The notes below the pieces were generated by a model. That model saw only the letters and a list, made by a program, of their open reading frames with translations, was not told the origin of the DNA and ran no database searches. Positions 11,501 through 24,700 of a stretch of 64,000 nucleotides of DNA are shown piece by piece (positions within the stretch are counted from its first letter, which is position 1; the number at the start of each line of letters is the position of its first letter). The translations under genes were made by a program, and so were the position numbers. Source of the DNA: Xiphophorus maculatus (taxonomy: Eukaryota; Chordata; Actinopteri; Cyprinodontiformes; Poeciliidae). Where the stretch lies: NCBI RefSeq assembly GCF_002775205.1, contig NC_036453.1, forward strand, positions 8,519,103 through 8,583,102, in the 5' to 3' direction.

Positions 11501-14500
11501 GTCCAGAGGAATAAGATGATGTTTAGAACTTGAGTGTTTTAAATCAACCAGCTGTCTTTCTGTATCGGACCGGAACCGGCTGACAATAAACCTCAGATAT
11601 CTGAACGGAGAAGGTGGAACGACGGTCCAGTGGAACCGGCGCCGCTCTGAAATCAGCATTAAAGATTCATTCAGGCTCATACTTCTGCTGATGCGCGGCT
11701 TCGTTTCTAATTTGGGTTTCAGTATTTGCTTTAGAACCAAACCCAGAAGAACTTTTCCGGTTAGCCTTTTGTCAGTGTCCTGTTGTGTTTCTGTTGCAGC
11801 CTGGTTGGTGTACAGAGACCGGGTTCTGCTGCAGATCAACCAGAACCTGGACCTGCTGCGGGAGGAGCAGGGCCTGCAGGTGTCGGCGCTGGTCAGCGGC
11901 CTGCGGCCCTGGCTGGAGCTGGACTGGGCCCGGGGGAACCGCCTGGCCGGCCGCCTGCTCCACTGGCAGCAGGAGCAGCTGCAGACGCTGGGCCAGGCCG
12001 TGGAGCTGCTGCTGGAGCGCAAGAACCGGGTCTGGGCCCGGGTCTTCATCCAGCAGCTCAGCGGCTGCGTGGGAATAAACGCCAAGCTGAGCAAGTGGGC
12101 GTGTCAGCTGGACGGCGCAGGTAGGACTCGGCTCGGCCTGACGGGTCACAACCAGAACCAGTTATTAGTTAGAGTTGGAGCACAGCTTCAGTTGTTCCAG
12201 CTGGAAACTAGAGATCAGTCTGACCTCTGACCTGACCCCTGGGTTCCACAGTGGGCCTTCTAGCAGCTGCAGAACATTTCCAGAACCAGAGACTGAAGTC
12301 TCAGATCAGAGAAACTCATCCAGGCTTTGATTCCTGCAGCAGCGTCTTCACAGGTCTGATTGACAACCCAACGGTCCAGAACGCTGCTGCTGGAGTTCTG
12401 ACTAGAACCAGGAGGATAGAGACACCACCTAGTTCTACACCACCTAGTTCTACATCACCCAGCTCTACTGTACATTCCTTCACTGAGACTTTAAACTGCT
12501 GGTAGTTTATAAATCACTGAACAGATTAAAGATCTGCTGCTGCTGCTGGACCAACCTGTTCTGGTTCTGGTTCTGCTCTGCATCAGAACCAAACTTGAAG
12601 AAGCAACATTCAGCTTCTATGCATCAAAGATCTGGAACAAACTGAAAACTGCTGAAACACTGAGTTCCTTTAAATCCAGTGTAGAAACCCTTAGCCTGGT
12701 TGGACTTGCTATTGATTAGTAACTGGATCATTGATCAATAATCTGGGTGTATTGATCTTCATGATGGCGTCAAACGTTTGTTTCCATGAGGGTAAATTCT
12801 AACCGTGAGGCTGAAATCTGATCAGATGAAACTGATTTCACTTCATGTCTGGATGTTTGAGTGGCTCTTTCTGTCTGGTTGCCATGTCTCTAATTGCCGT
12901 GTTTCCGGTCACCTGTGTCTGGTTGCAGGGCTGACCGCGGCGCAGACCTTCATCGAGCGGCACTCTGAGTGCCTGGAGCAGCTGGACCTGGTGGTGCTGC
13001 TGAACTTTGACCCCTTAAAACAAATGATTTTAGAGAAACTGGACACTAAACCGGATTTGTTTTGGCGCCTCGGCCTGACGGTGACGGAGTATCTAAAGCA
13101 GGCCTCGGCGCACGACGTCCGGCTTTTTATCTGGACTCTGGAGGAGCATAGACACGACTACGTTTGTTGTCACAGTATACTGGATGAATTTTTTGATATG
13201 ATGGGTACGTACACCAACATGGCAACCCACCCACCGGATTCAGTAGCGTTCCTCTTTGCTCTAAAATGTTCTGTTTGCTTTTCAGATGCTCATTGTTCTG
13301 TGTTAAAAAAGTCTGAAAATGATCATGTAAGTTCTAACACCTGATTTATACACCTGAACCTGACCGGGGTTTCATCTAGTTCCCCGGGGTTTCATCTAGT
13401 TCCCCGGGGTTTCATCTAGTTCCCCGGGGTTTCATCTAGTTCCCCGGGGTTTCATCTAGTCCCCGGGGTTTCATCTAGTCCCCGGGGTTTCATGTAGTTC
13501 CCGGGGTTTCATCTAGTTCCCGGGGTTTCATCTAGTTCCCGGGGTTTCATCTAGTTCCTGGGGTTTCATCTAGTTCCCGGGGTTTCATCTAGTCCCCGGG
13601 GTTTCATCTAGTCCCCGGGGTTTCATCTAGTTCCCGGGGTTTCATCTAGTTCCTGGGGTTTCATCTAGTTCCCTGGGGTTTCATCCTGAAATTGCTCAAA
13701 GAATTTCAGCAACATGCAGAATGCTAGTTCAGGTCTTAATGTTGATTTTAAAAAAGTTCTGGTTCCACTTCCAGATTATTATTAATCTACATTGACTGCG
13801 CCGTTGCCTAGCAACCCAGTTCCAGTCCCACTCATAGCAAATGATTTTCCATGTTGTTATTTAGTATTTTATTAGTTTGATTTGAGTCGAAGCGTTTTCA
13901 TCTTTGAATGAATCTGTTCATTAACTCAGAAAAACACAAAATAAAGTAGAAATATTTCTAGATCTAGAAATGAAAACAAAAGGATCTAAACATGTTTTAA
14001 ATGTGCGACCTGCTATGTTTGGGCTTCACTGCAACCCTCCTACCAAAATCATAAAGTATTTTGTCTGTCGGTAAAATATCACTGCTTTGCTCCGTCATAA
14101 AAATTCAGGTTGTCGTTTTTAGATTTTTGTCATCTTAGTTTGTCCTTGGAGCAAAAAGTTAACAAACCTTTTCCTATAAATTTGGGACGCTTTAAGATGG
14201 TTTTGTTTTTCAAGAAAAACTATCAATAAAATTGTTAGTTTTTGTATTTAAAAATAAAATGTGGATAGTTTATGGAGCAGCTATTCATAAAACACAAGTC
14301 TTGCTCTTCTCAGCTGCAGATCATTTTATTGTAACGGCTGCTGAAGCCTCTCACCTGGTCAGGTGGAAAGCTCCTCTAAGCTAAGCTAACTTAGCGCTGT
14401 CTCGTTCCAGATTTCTCCTACTCGAACTAAAAGTCGAGGCCGGAAAAAGAAACGAAAGGTAGATGGTCTGAAAATGTCTCTTGTTGTTGTTGATGTTATG

Positions 14501-17500
14501 CTAAGTCGTCTCCTGCTGCTGGTTTCCTCTCAGGGTGTTTTCAGTTTGCCTCCGACCCGAGCGCTAACGCCCAGAGACGAGTGGGACCATGACCTTTTTG
14601 AAGAAGACTCTTTGTGAGTTCAGCTCCATGGTTTTAACGAGCTGCTGGTCGTTTCACCGTTTCCATGCTGATGCTGAACTTCCTGTCCACAGATCGTTCC
14701 TTCACCCAGGTGACCCGTTTAGCGTTCCCAGCCACCTTAGAGAGCAGGTGGCTGATTTTGAGGACCAATACAGAACGGCCTATACAAAGTTTTTAGACAA
14801 CCACCCCGACTCCACCAAAGAAAGTTTGTATGAGTAAGTCACTAGAAAACTTTAATAGCACTTTGCACACACAGCCACAGCTGTAGGCCGACAGAAATAC
14901 TTTAACAGATCAAATGAAAACATTTTATGAAAATGTTCCAACATCGGGATTATTTTCCTCCGAGCTTCCAGAATGTCGAATTAATCATATAATCAGATTA
15001 TTAAGGAGTAAAATATGATAAATTGAACATGGAAGGTTTGGTTCAGTTCAGATCAGGTTGGGATCGGGTTCGGATCAGGTTCTGTTCGGGTTTCCATCAG
15101 TATCAGTTTCTGCTTCAGTTATTTTGATATTCAAGAAAAAAAATGTCATGAAGTAAACTGTTGGTCTAGTTAAAGTTAGAACCAATTATTTTCTGTCCAA
15201 AAGCTAAAACCCCAAAATGAGATTTTAGTCCATTTTAATATTTTTTTATATTTTAAGATTGACACCAATATTATTGCCTAATTTCTCCATATTGTCAGCA
15301 AACGGACACCAGATAACGAGAAGCATCACAACTTATAGAAAATAAAACTTGATCAGCCACTTTTCACACCAGCTGAGAAATGGTTTGATAACCGGCGGTG
15401 AGGCCAAATGTTTTTACACATTCACACGTTTTCTAATTTTTCTGCTAATATGAATATATTTTCACAATTAAACAAATTCTCATAGCCTGACCCTCATATT
15501 CTATCATGCAACTCACAGAATGCACTTTTGGAAAATGTTTTTTTAAAATCCGTATCGATCAACTCTGGTTCCTTTTGAAAGTAAAAAATAAAAGCCTGTC
15601 ATAATCATGAGATTTAGTCATAATTGTGACTTCCTGTTGTGCTTTAATTGATGGTTTCATGGTGTAACTGGGCTTCCTGCTGTGTTTCTGACTCTTCCTG
15701 AGTTTTTTTTGTTTTCCTCCCCCTCCTGCTGCAGGTATTTTGCCCAGATCCTGGAGGAGCACGGCCCGCTGGTGGACGAGGACCGCCTGCTGGTGGGCGA
15801 ACTCGCCAACTTCCCTGCTGAGGCTCGGAGGAAGATCGCGGAGGCGGGCGGCCTGGAGAGCTTCCTGTTGGAGTCGCTGCGCTTTATTAAGATCGGACGG
15901 CGCATCGGCCTGACCCGGCACGCCGTCGGCCCGCGGCTCGCCGCCAGCCTGGACGACCTAGATGTCATCGGCGACCCGCGGCTCGACGAGGCGTCGCCTG
16001 ACCCGTACATGCTGGGCGACTTCTCCGACTACCTGTCCGGGTTCTGCTTCCCCGTTGCCGGTGCGCAGCCGGTCCTGCCCAACCCGTACTCCTTCTACCC
16101 GGCAGGAAGTGACGCTGCGCCCGCCTGGTCAGACATCGACTGCGGCTTCATTGCCAACGGTTACGCCGAGCCTCACCTGGACGCGCTGGACGATATTTAT
16201 GAGCAATTGGAAAGAGATCCGGCTCCTCAGAGGAGCGTTTTGTCCTCGAAGGCCAGTCGTTGCTGTAGCGACGCGGCAGTTCAGGTGAAGGCCGCCGCCA
16301 CCGGTCCCGCCGTATCGCAGCGAGAGTTTCACTCATGATGTTTGTTTTGCTCTGCCAGACGAGTGCGGGCGCCGTGGGCAGCGTGGCGGTGAACACAGAG
16401 CGGCACGAACGCTGGGAGGCGCAGCAGGTGAGTCACGATGATGATTCTCCCACCTGAGTGGTGGCTCGCTGCAGCTCCTCCAGAGCTAGTGTTGTTCCTC
16501 TCGGATGATGACCTCCGACCCCGCAGTCAGTGTTCAATCTATCAATAACATCTAACGCCAGAAACCCGTGATCAATATCCATAGATGATCCGTCTGATGG
16601 GAGAATCCCTGAACTGCTCGGCATGCTGGGAGATGTAGGCAGAAACTCTTTAGCTGCTCCACCTCACAGTGAGCTAAGCTAACTGCTAGCATCAGCCAAC
16701 TCACTCACTCTCTGGGTAACCTAGCAACAACGTGTAAAGTAACTGTGGTTGCCTAGCAACGTGTTGCATTATGATCCTGTCTGTCTGTTTTGGCTACAGG
16801 GTCAGAGGTCAGAGGTCACGCTGTTCTGGTTCAACTCCAGGATCAGACATTTCCTCAGAAACTCAGAATAACTGGATTATTAATCCAGAATTAGAGATTA
16901 ATCGTTATTACAGATTTATCACATTCAAAACTTCATCTAAACATTGAAGTCATTTTCACTTCCTGAACTTTAAGGATCCATAAATAAGAAATATGGCTGC
17001 CGGCCTCTTCGTCACTCCATCTAGTTTTCCTTTCAGGTTTTTCTTCGTTCTACAGAATCCGTTTGTGTTCTCTTCCTGGTTTCTGACCGTCTGCAGGGTG
17101 ACATCATCAGGCAGCAGCGGAGCAACAGGAAGTTGGAGCAGCAAATACTGAAAACCCAAAACGGCAACAAAGTGGACCAGAGCGAGCAAGACGACGTCCG
17201 GCTGATGGAGAAGGAGGTGAAAGAAATCACCACGAATATCCAGGTGAGTCTGAGGAGCTGCAGCTCCTGCATGAGGAATGTTTAAATGTTTCTAATATTT
17301 CTAATATTTAAATGTTTTGCTGATCAGGTGACCCATAAGGAGCTGCTGATGTTCCAGCAGAAGCTGGAGGAGGAGGTGAAGAAGGACCAGAAGGAGAAGA
17401 AATCCAACCAGGAGGAGCTGAAGGCGCTGAAGACGGAGGTGGAGCACCTGGTGGAGGAGCAGGCCAGGTGAGCCGGCTGCACTGTAAAAACACTTTGTCA

Positions 17501-20500
17501 CAGGGTTTCCTCGCGGTAGTAAAAGGTAGTAAATTAAATGAGCTCAAATTAAGGCCAGTAAAAGGTAGTAAAAAGTAACTAAAGGTAGCAAATTTTTCAG
17601 CACCCCTTAAAAATTGTTTAATTTTCCATTGATGCTCACTTATTGTTTTAAGTTTGTTTTACTAAAATCTGTATAAAAATGATAACTACGGTAGGACCTG
17701 AGCTGTCACTGACGGACTCCAAGCTGCGTAGTGTTGGACCCGCCTAACGTGTTGAGACTAGCCAGTCATTTTGAGCTTCACCAGGGGAAAATATAAGTTT
17801 TCATAACGTTGGCTCGATGATCCAAGAATCAAAGGCTAGGAATGACCGAAAGACATTTTATAAAGTATGCAGGAAACAATGTAAATTTGACCCAGAACGA
17901 CGTGACGGAGATCAAATCAGACCGAGCGGAGCGTCCAGCTTTCATCAGCAGCGGATTCCTGCGGGTTGAGGCTCCACCGTGGAGCAGATCCCGTTTCGTT
18001 TTTTGGTGCTTAAAGAATCTTGTATAAACCCTGTTTCAGCACCATAAACCAGCTTGTTTTAATGGAGACGTATTGTGAAAAATTCACATTTTGCTAATTT
18101 TTACCCTTCAATTTTAGATTTTCCTTCTTCTAAAAACAAACACTTAAACATCCAGTCGTTTTTTGCCAATAAATTAATGTTTTTGGTGTCTGGAAAACAA
18201 GCCGTTAGAAAAATCTGATTGTTGAATCACACTGCGCCTTTACCTAGCAACTGCAGCTGATCTCAGGCGTTTGGTCAGCAGTTTGTATGCGCTGTACAAT
18301 GGCTGCTGGAAAACACAAGAGTTTTTGTTGTTGGCTTGCTGCATTCTGGCTGATTGTGCAGGAGGCTTCACTGACGCTTTTCAAAGATTTATGATTGTGT
18401 AGTCGTTGGTCTATTTGCTAATTGTAGATTCGGTTGTCAGTTGGCGATCAGATCTTTCATCCTAAACCTGCAGCGTAGCTTAAAATTTCACCAGGATCCT
18501 TCCTGACGTTTTTCTCCTTGCAGCTTTTCGAGGAGCATCAGAGAGAAGAAGAGCAGCTATGAGGCCAAACTCAACGACTTCCTGGAGCTCAGGTGAGCAG
18601 CAGCAGGAAACCAGGATTTATTAAAATCCCACTGATTCCTCACGCGATGCGTCGCTTTCTGTAGCAACCAGTCAGCGGCTGAGAAGATGAGTTTGGAGGA
18701 TGAGATCAGGCGCCACCAGGCTCTGCTGACCTCTGCTGGCAGGAGGTCCTACATGGCTCAGGTAACCATGGAAACCAAGGAAAGGACCGGAAACGGCAGG
18801 TCCACGCTAACGTTTATCTGCCCGTTTGCTGCAGCTGTCGGCGGCTGAAAGCAGCAGGGATCAGAGTCTGAACATCCTGCACAGAGAGTTAGCCGATGCC
18901 AAGACGCTGCTCAGCAAGCTGGACGAGGCGGCGCACAGGTGAGGCTAACGCTAATCAGGCTACAGATGGGTGGGGCTAACGCTAACCAGGCTACAGACGG
19001 GTGGGGCTAACGCTAACCAGGCTACAGACGGGTGGGGCTAACGCTAAATAGGCTACAGACGGGTGGGGCTAACGCTAAATAGGCTACAGACGGGTGGGGC
19101 TAACGCTAAATAGGCTACAGACGGGTGGGGCTAACGCTAAATATCCTAGAGATGGAGACAGCTTTTGTTACATTAATATTTTTAAAAATGAACTAGCAGG
19201 AGCTGCTAGCAGCGTTCTGAAATCTGCAGTTCATTCTGAGTTTATTTAGTTATTAGGTTTTTTTTTAATTGAATTTGAATTAAAACTTGGTGTGTGACTC
19301 CTTTAGAAGTCTTCCTTATTTCAAGTGCTTGAAATCCTTGAATTCTTGAAAATTCTTGTTTTCCAGGTTCGGAATGTCCTTGAAAGTTCTGGATATTTAA
19401 ATAAACAGTTTTGTAATAAAATTTAATGTTTGAAAGTCTAAATTTGGAAACCTTTATTTACAGTTTATTTTCTCTTTGTTTGAAATTAAATCAGAAAAAA
19501 CTTTTCTTATTTTTAGGTTTTAGTTGAATCACCAGAATTATTTATGTTTGATAAAAACCAGAAAGCTTTAAGCCATAAATTTTTCTGGAAGGTTGTTTAC
19601 CATCTGAATTGTTTCAATATGATCAACATTTATTTACTGCATTTTTCAGACTATAAGCCGCTACTTTTTTATAGCGCGGTGCGGCTTTTCTGTGGATTTT
19701 TCTTCGACCACCAGGGGGCTCTGTAGCAGGAAGTGAATCATTATAAGTCAAAATTGGAAATCAAAGAAGAAAGCGCTGCTTTCATTTAGAACAAGCTCAT
19801 GCTAGCAGCAGCACCACGGAGAAATGTTTACCCACAGGAAGACGTCGATATGATGCAGCTTTTCAGTTGAAGGTTATCGATCTGGCAGGACTGGAGGGAA
19901 ATACAGCGGCTGCACGTGGTTGTTGTCCAATACGGGACACGATTTATTCCGTATTGCTATAAATGTCTGATAGACACCAAAAAATGTGATATTCAGTGGC
20001 GGCCAGTGGGTTTGATATCAGACAGAATGGATCAGGAGAGGAACCGCAGACCCGTCAGAACCTAAAGAACCAGACATCAGTCTCTTCATCCCTCAGCCAT
20101 TTCCTGAGACCAAAAAATAATATAAATGGTAATTTAAAGAACAAATCACACAAATAGTTTAAGAAATAAATTAATATTGTGAAGAGAAACAGTTTATTTT
20201 TTCAACATTAAAAACGTTTGTTAGGATTGTGTAGGAAAAATGTTGATATCTTTTATAAATACAGGGTTTTGTGGTCAATATTATTTCACCATTTTATTAA
20301 GGTTGCCAGTTTGGATCAGGTTTCCTATCAGGTATAAGAATGATAGAAAACATGCTAACAGAAAGCCTCAGACCTGCAGACACAGGATAACAGAAGAGGC
20401 TCTTTGGCTCAAATATATGAAATGATGAAATATTGCCCCGTTTTTTGATTTATTCACATATATGTATGTTTATTGATACTTTAATTAAAGATGAGTTGTA

Positions 20501-21716
20501 CAAGTTTATGTCATTGGGGGGGGGTTTCACATGCACCTCAGAAAGTATGTAGTTGCCCCCTGGCTGTATGGCTGTAAGCTCGGCGTGAACGAATCCTTGG
20601 TTGGGCGTTTAGACACAAGGCTGCATCCTTAATAGCAGATTTATCAGGATGCTGCCCTCTGCTGGGTCCTTGTGGAAAACCGACAGCGGCTTATAGATGC
20701 ACCTTTCCAGTTTTTTTTTAAACTTTGTAGATGTGGCTTATAGTGAGGTGCCTCTATAGTCCAGAAAATACGGTATTATTCCTAATATCTCAGTGACTTG
20801 TTGATCTGTGTAATTAAAATAAAGTTTGGCTTATATTTTATAAACAATGTTATTGAAATGTATGTTTTTTTAAATTGTTTTATTTATGTGTAAAAGAACA
20901 TTTAAATATTTTAGTTGACTCTGGAAAACCAGGACAAACAGACATTCCTTCTGTTTTCAACCAATCGGCACCAAGAAAAACAAGCGGTGTTCTAGGATTG
21001 GCTGCTCTGCAGACAGCAGCCAATCACGCGTCGGCTAGCGTTGCTAGTTTATCTTCTCCAGCTGTGTTTTCTTTTCAATATTTTAGATTTGATCTGTGGA
21101 AAAATCTGAATTTTCCACAGATAATTTGTTGTTGCAAAGAACGAGGCGGGAATATTAAACCAGGGATTTATTTCAGGAAATATTAAACATCAGAAATGCT
21201 TATTTATTTTAAATTATTTATTTTAAATTATGTTTGTCACTTTTGCAGAACTCAGAACCAGGAGCTGGAATCAGCGAGGAATGGCTGCAAAGCTGAAGTG
21301 GAGGAAGTAGAGAAGAACATTTCCACTGCTGAGGTACCAGAACTTCGGGCTGAAGCATTTGGCTGCATTGGGTCCAAACCGGGCCGGCCTCATTCCCTGT
21401 TTCTCTGCAGCGCCGCTTCCAGGACCTTCTGGACCAGCTGAGGGGCCGCCGGGTCGGAGACAGGGCGGCCGCTCCGATCGGACCGGTTCTGCAGGTTCTT
21501 ATTGGGTCATCAGAACAATTCAGCTGCAGAGTCGGCAGTTTGACTCCAATTATTTTAGATCAAAAAGTTCTGAATGTTTTCTGCTTTTGATCAGTGAAGC
21601 TTTTTGCTTCAGATAAATAATTTTATGTAAATTTTCTGAATGTAGCGATGAAACGTTACATTCTGTAGTTCTATATATCTATATACAGTATATACAGGGG
21701 TTTCATTGTCCAACCC

Positions 21717-21759
<43 letters not shown>

Positions 21760-24700
21760 TAGAGATATGTAGATCTATAGAGCTACGTCATCTGGGTTTC
21801 AGATGACGTAGCTCTGACGTCACCCAGTGCAGACGGAAGTAAAAGCAGTTTGTTTATTTGTGCTGATCCAGCATCAAAAAGCCTAAAGTCTGAGTCCTGT
21901 ACGGTTGTTCCAGCCGTTCTAATACAGAGAAAGATAAACGTTATTTTCCTGTTTCTAAGGTAGTCGGTCACAAGGGAGTTAATTTTAAAAACTTTCAGGA
22001 AAAAGAGGAGAAAAGTGGATCAACAATCTACAGTTAAAAACAGGAGGTGTGAAAACTAACAACGCCAGTTTGCAGCGCCGAGTTTCTAACGGGTAACGAT
22101 CGCATCGTTTATATTGTATTTTCAGATATTTTACTGGACAGTTCCTTAGAAAGACAAGCATTCATATGTAAGATATTATTTTATGGCCTAGCTTGGTTGT
22201 CCTCAGAGCGCTAATGTTGTTAGCAGCTAGCTCAGGGCCGAGTCCCGGACAGAAAAGATCATGTTTATTGATGCTAAAAGCTAAAAGCTAAATAAATGAA
22301 ATGTAACCTCCCCAGCCATACAGACAGAGAGCTGTGACTGTTCCCCCACACGGTTCATGTCTGAGTCCAACACGGAGGTTCTGTAGGTCGGAGCGAATCC
22401 AGGACCTGCATTGGACCTGAACCCTACAACCACTCAACATTAACCTACAACTCCTGCATGAATTTGGTTTACAGAAGCTAAATAAATGATTTACCAGGAG
22501 ATCCAAGCTCATAGAAATAACCTGGGTTAGCTTGTTAGCGGTAGCATCGTTATCATAGACTAATTACTTAAATAGCACAACTCACTACTCACCCGGCAGA
22601 AACCAGTCCACAGCCATTTAATGATTCTGTTGGCCCTAAATTTGACCCAACCTGAAACTAAAGGATTTTATTCTCCAGGCTTTTGGAAACTTTCTTCTGG
22701 CTCGTCGTATAATTTGAGGTCTGAAGCTCCAGATAGTTAGTTATGTGGATCTAACTAACTATCTGGAGGGTAAATCCTCAAGATTATAAGAGAAGTCTTT
22801 TTTACAGAGAGAATATGGATCATATCCTAAATATACGCATATTTTTTTAGATTCCTCGTCTGTTTCAGCCCATTTAGAGCGTTAGCTGCTCACTGTGGTC
22901 CATTTTGTTCTGATTTGAACCGGAGAAATCCACTTCCGGACCTCCATCTGAATTTCACGCGTCATCCGGGTCACGTGTCTGAAACCTAGGAATTGATCTA
23001 CATAGATCTTTAGATCAGGAAACCTTCCTGGAACATTTCCCTGCTGTTTGAGTCTAGTCAAAGTTTATTTATGAAGCACATTTCCAGCAGCCTCAGCTGA
23101 ACAAATCCCTTCACCACAAACGCATCACAGGTAAATTAATGATAAAATTGAAAATAACATTAAGACAAATATAAAATTTTCAAAGATTCCAAAAGCTAAT
23201 AGTTTGAATAAAACCCAAACAATATGGAGTTTTAGCTCCTTTTCTTTTTAGCCGAGTTTCAGCCAGAAGGAGACGATCCACAGATTCTCTGTCTGCTTCC
23301 ATCCTGGCTTTAGGGACAGACGGTAAAAACTCAGGGCTCTGGGTACCAAGGACCCAAAAACACTTAGAAATTATCACTAAGACCTTAAATTTGATCCTTA
23401 AGATAAGATAAGATAAATCTTTATTGTCATTGTCACAAGGACAACGAAATTCAAAAGGTGCCATCAGTCAGTGAATATGCTTAAAAACAAAAAATAACTG
23501 TCTCACAATTCACACACAATGTAAGAAATAACAAATAAGTGGTAAAAACAACAACAAAAAATCTAATAAATAAGAACAGCCACATTCTCACATCATTCAT
23601 GATGATTAATGGTTGTTTTTGATTGCATTTAGTTTTGTTATTGCTGTCGGGTAGAAACTGTCTCTGAGACGTTGGTTCTGGTTCTGGTTGCTCTGTATCT
23701 TCTGCCTGAAGGCAGCAGTGTGAACAGAGAAGGTCCGGGGTGAGAAGTGTCCTTTGTGATGTGTTGTGCTTTTCTTAGACAGCGGTCGCTGTGCAGGTCC
23801 TCCAGTGAGGGGAGAGGGCAGCCAATGATTTTTTGGGCTGTATTCACAACCCTTTGGAGAGCTTTCCTTTGAGCCGTAGTGCTGCTGTTATACCAGACGC
23901 AGATACAGTAGGTCAGTATGCTCTCTATGGAGCACTTGTAGAAGGACACCAGCAGCTTCTCCTTGATGCTGTTCCTCCTGAGAACCCTCAGGAAGTTCAG
24001 TCTTTGCTGGGCCTTTTTTATCAGCTCCAAGGTGTTCATGTTCCATGTGAGGCCCTGCTCAATGTGGACCCCCAGGAAACGGAAATCAGCTACCCTCTCC
24101 ACACATTTTCCCCCAATGGTTAGTGGTGTAATGTCCGTTTTATTCCTCCTGTAATCTATTATGAGTTCTTTTGTCTTTGAGTTGTTGAGGAGCAGGGAGC
24201 CAGTGAAGGGTTTGTAAAACCGGGGCCACAGATTCACCTCCTGGTTTTGGTCAGCAGACCAGCTGCAGCATTTTGTTTGCTCTGCTCCAACCCTGAGTAC
24301 AAAGAGTTAAATAATCTAAACGTGATGAATGATTGGATCAAAATCAGGCAGAGGAAGATCAGATTTGATCTTAGCAAGGATCCTCAGCTGGAAGAAACTG
24401 GCCTTGATAGCAGCGCTAACATGCTAATCAACTTCAACACAGGATCAACAATCACACCCAGATTTTTCACAAATGGACGACAGCAGGAGGACGGGGGACC
24501 GACCACAGCGTCACGTCCAGCAGAGGACGGCTCTGACCAAACATACAATCTCAGTTTTTCTTATTTGGGTTCAGAAAATGTCTGAACATCCTGAAGACGA
24601 TCCTGGAACATCGGCCCGGCAGACTGGAGGTCATGTTGAGGCAGAAAGATCTGAACGGATCTGCAGAGCAGCAGAAAGAGACTTTGTGCTTTTAAAGATG

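Noticed and set aside
11489-12149. Several overlapping frames on both strands in GC-rich DNA
   Set aside because: Shadows of the ttc3 exon 11800-12120, whose true frame joins both neighbours in phase.
13357-13685. Regular short repeats considered as a CRISPR array
   Set aside because: There are no spacers: the units are directly tandem. The context is a vertebrate intron.
17097-17243. Suspected one-base frameshift in the ttc3 coiled-coil exon
   Set aside because: Recounting gave 147 bases and a continuous frame into the exon at 17328; there is no frameshift.
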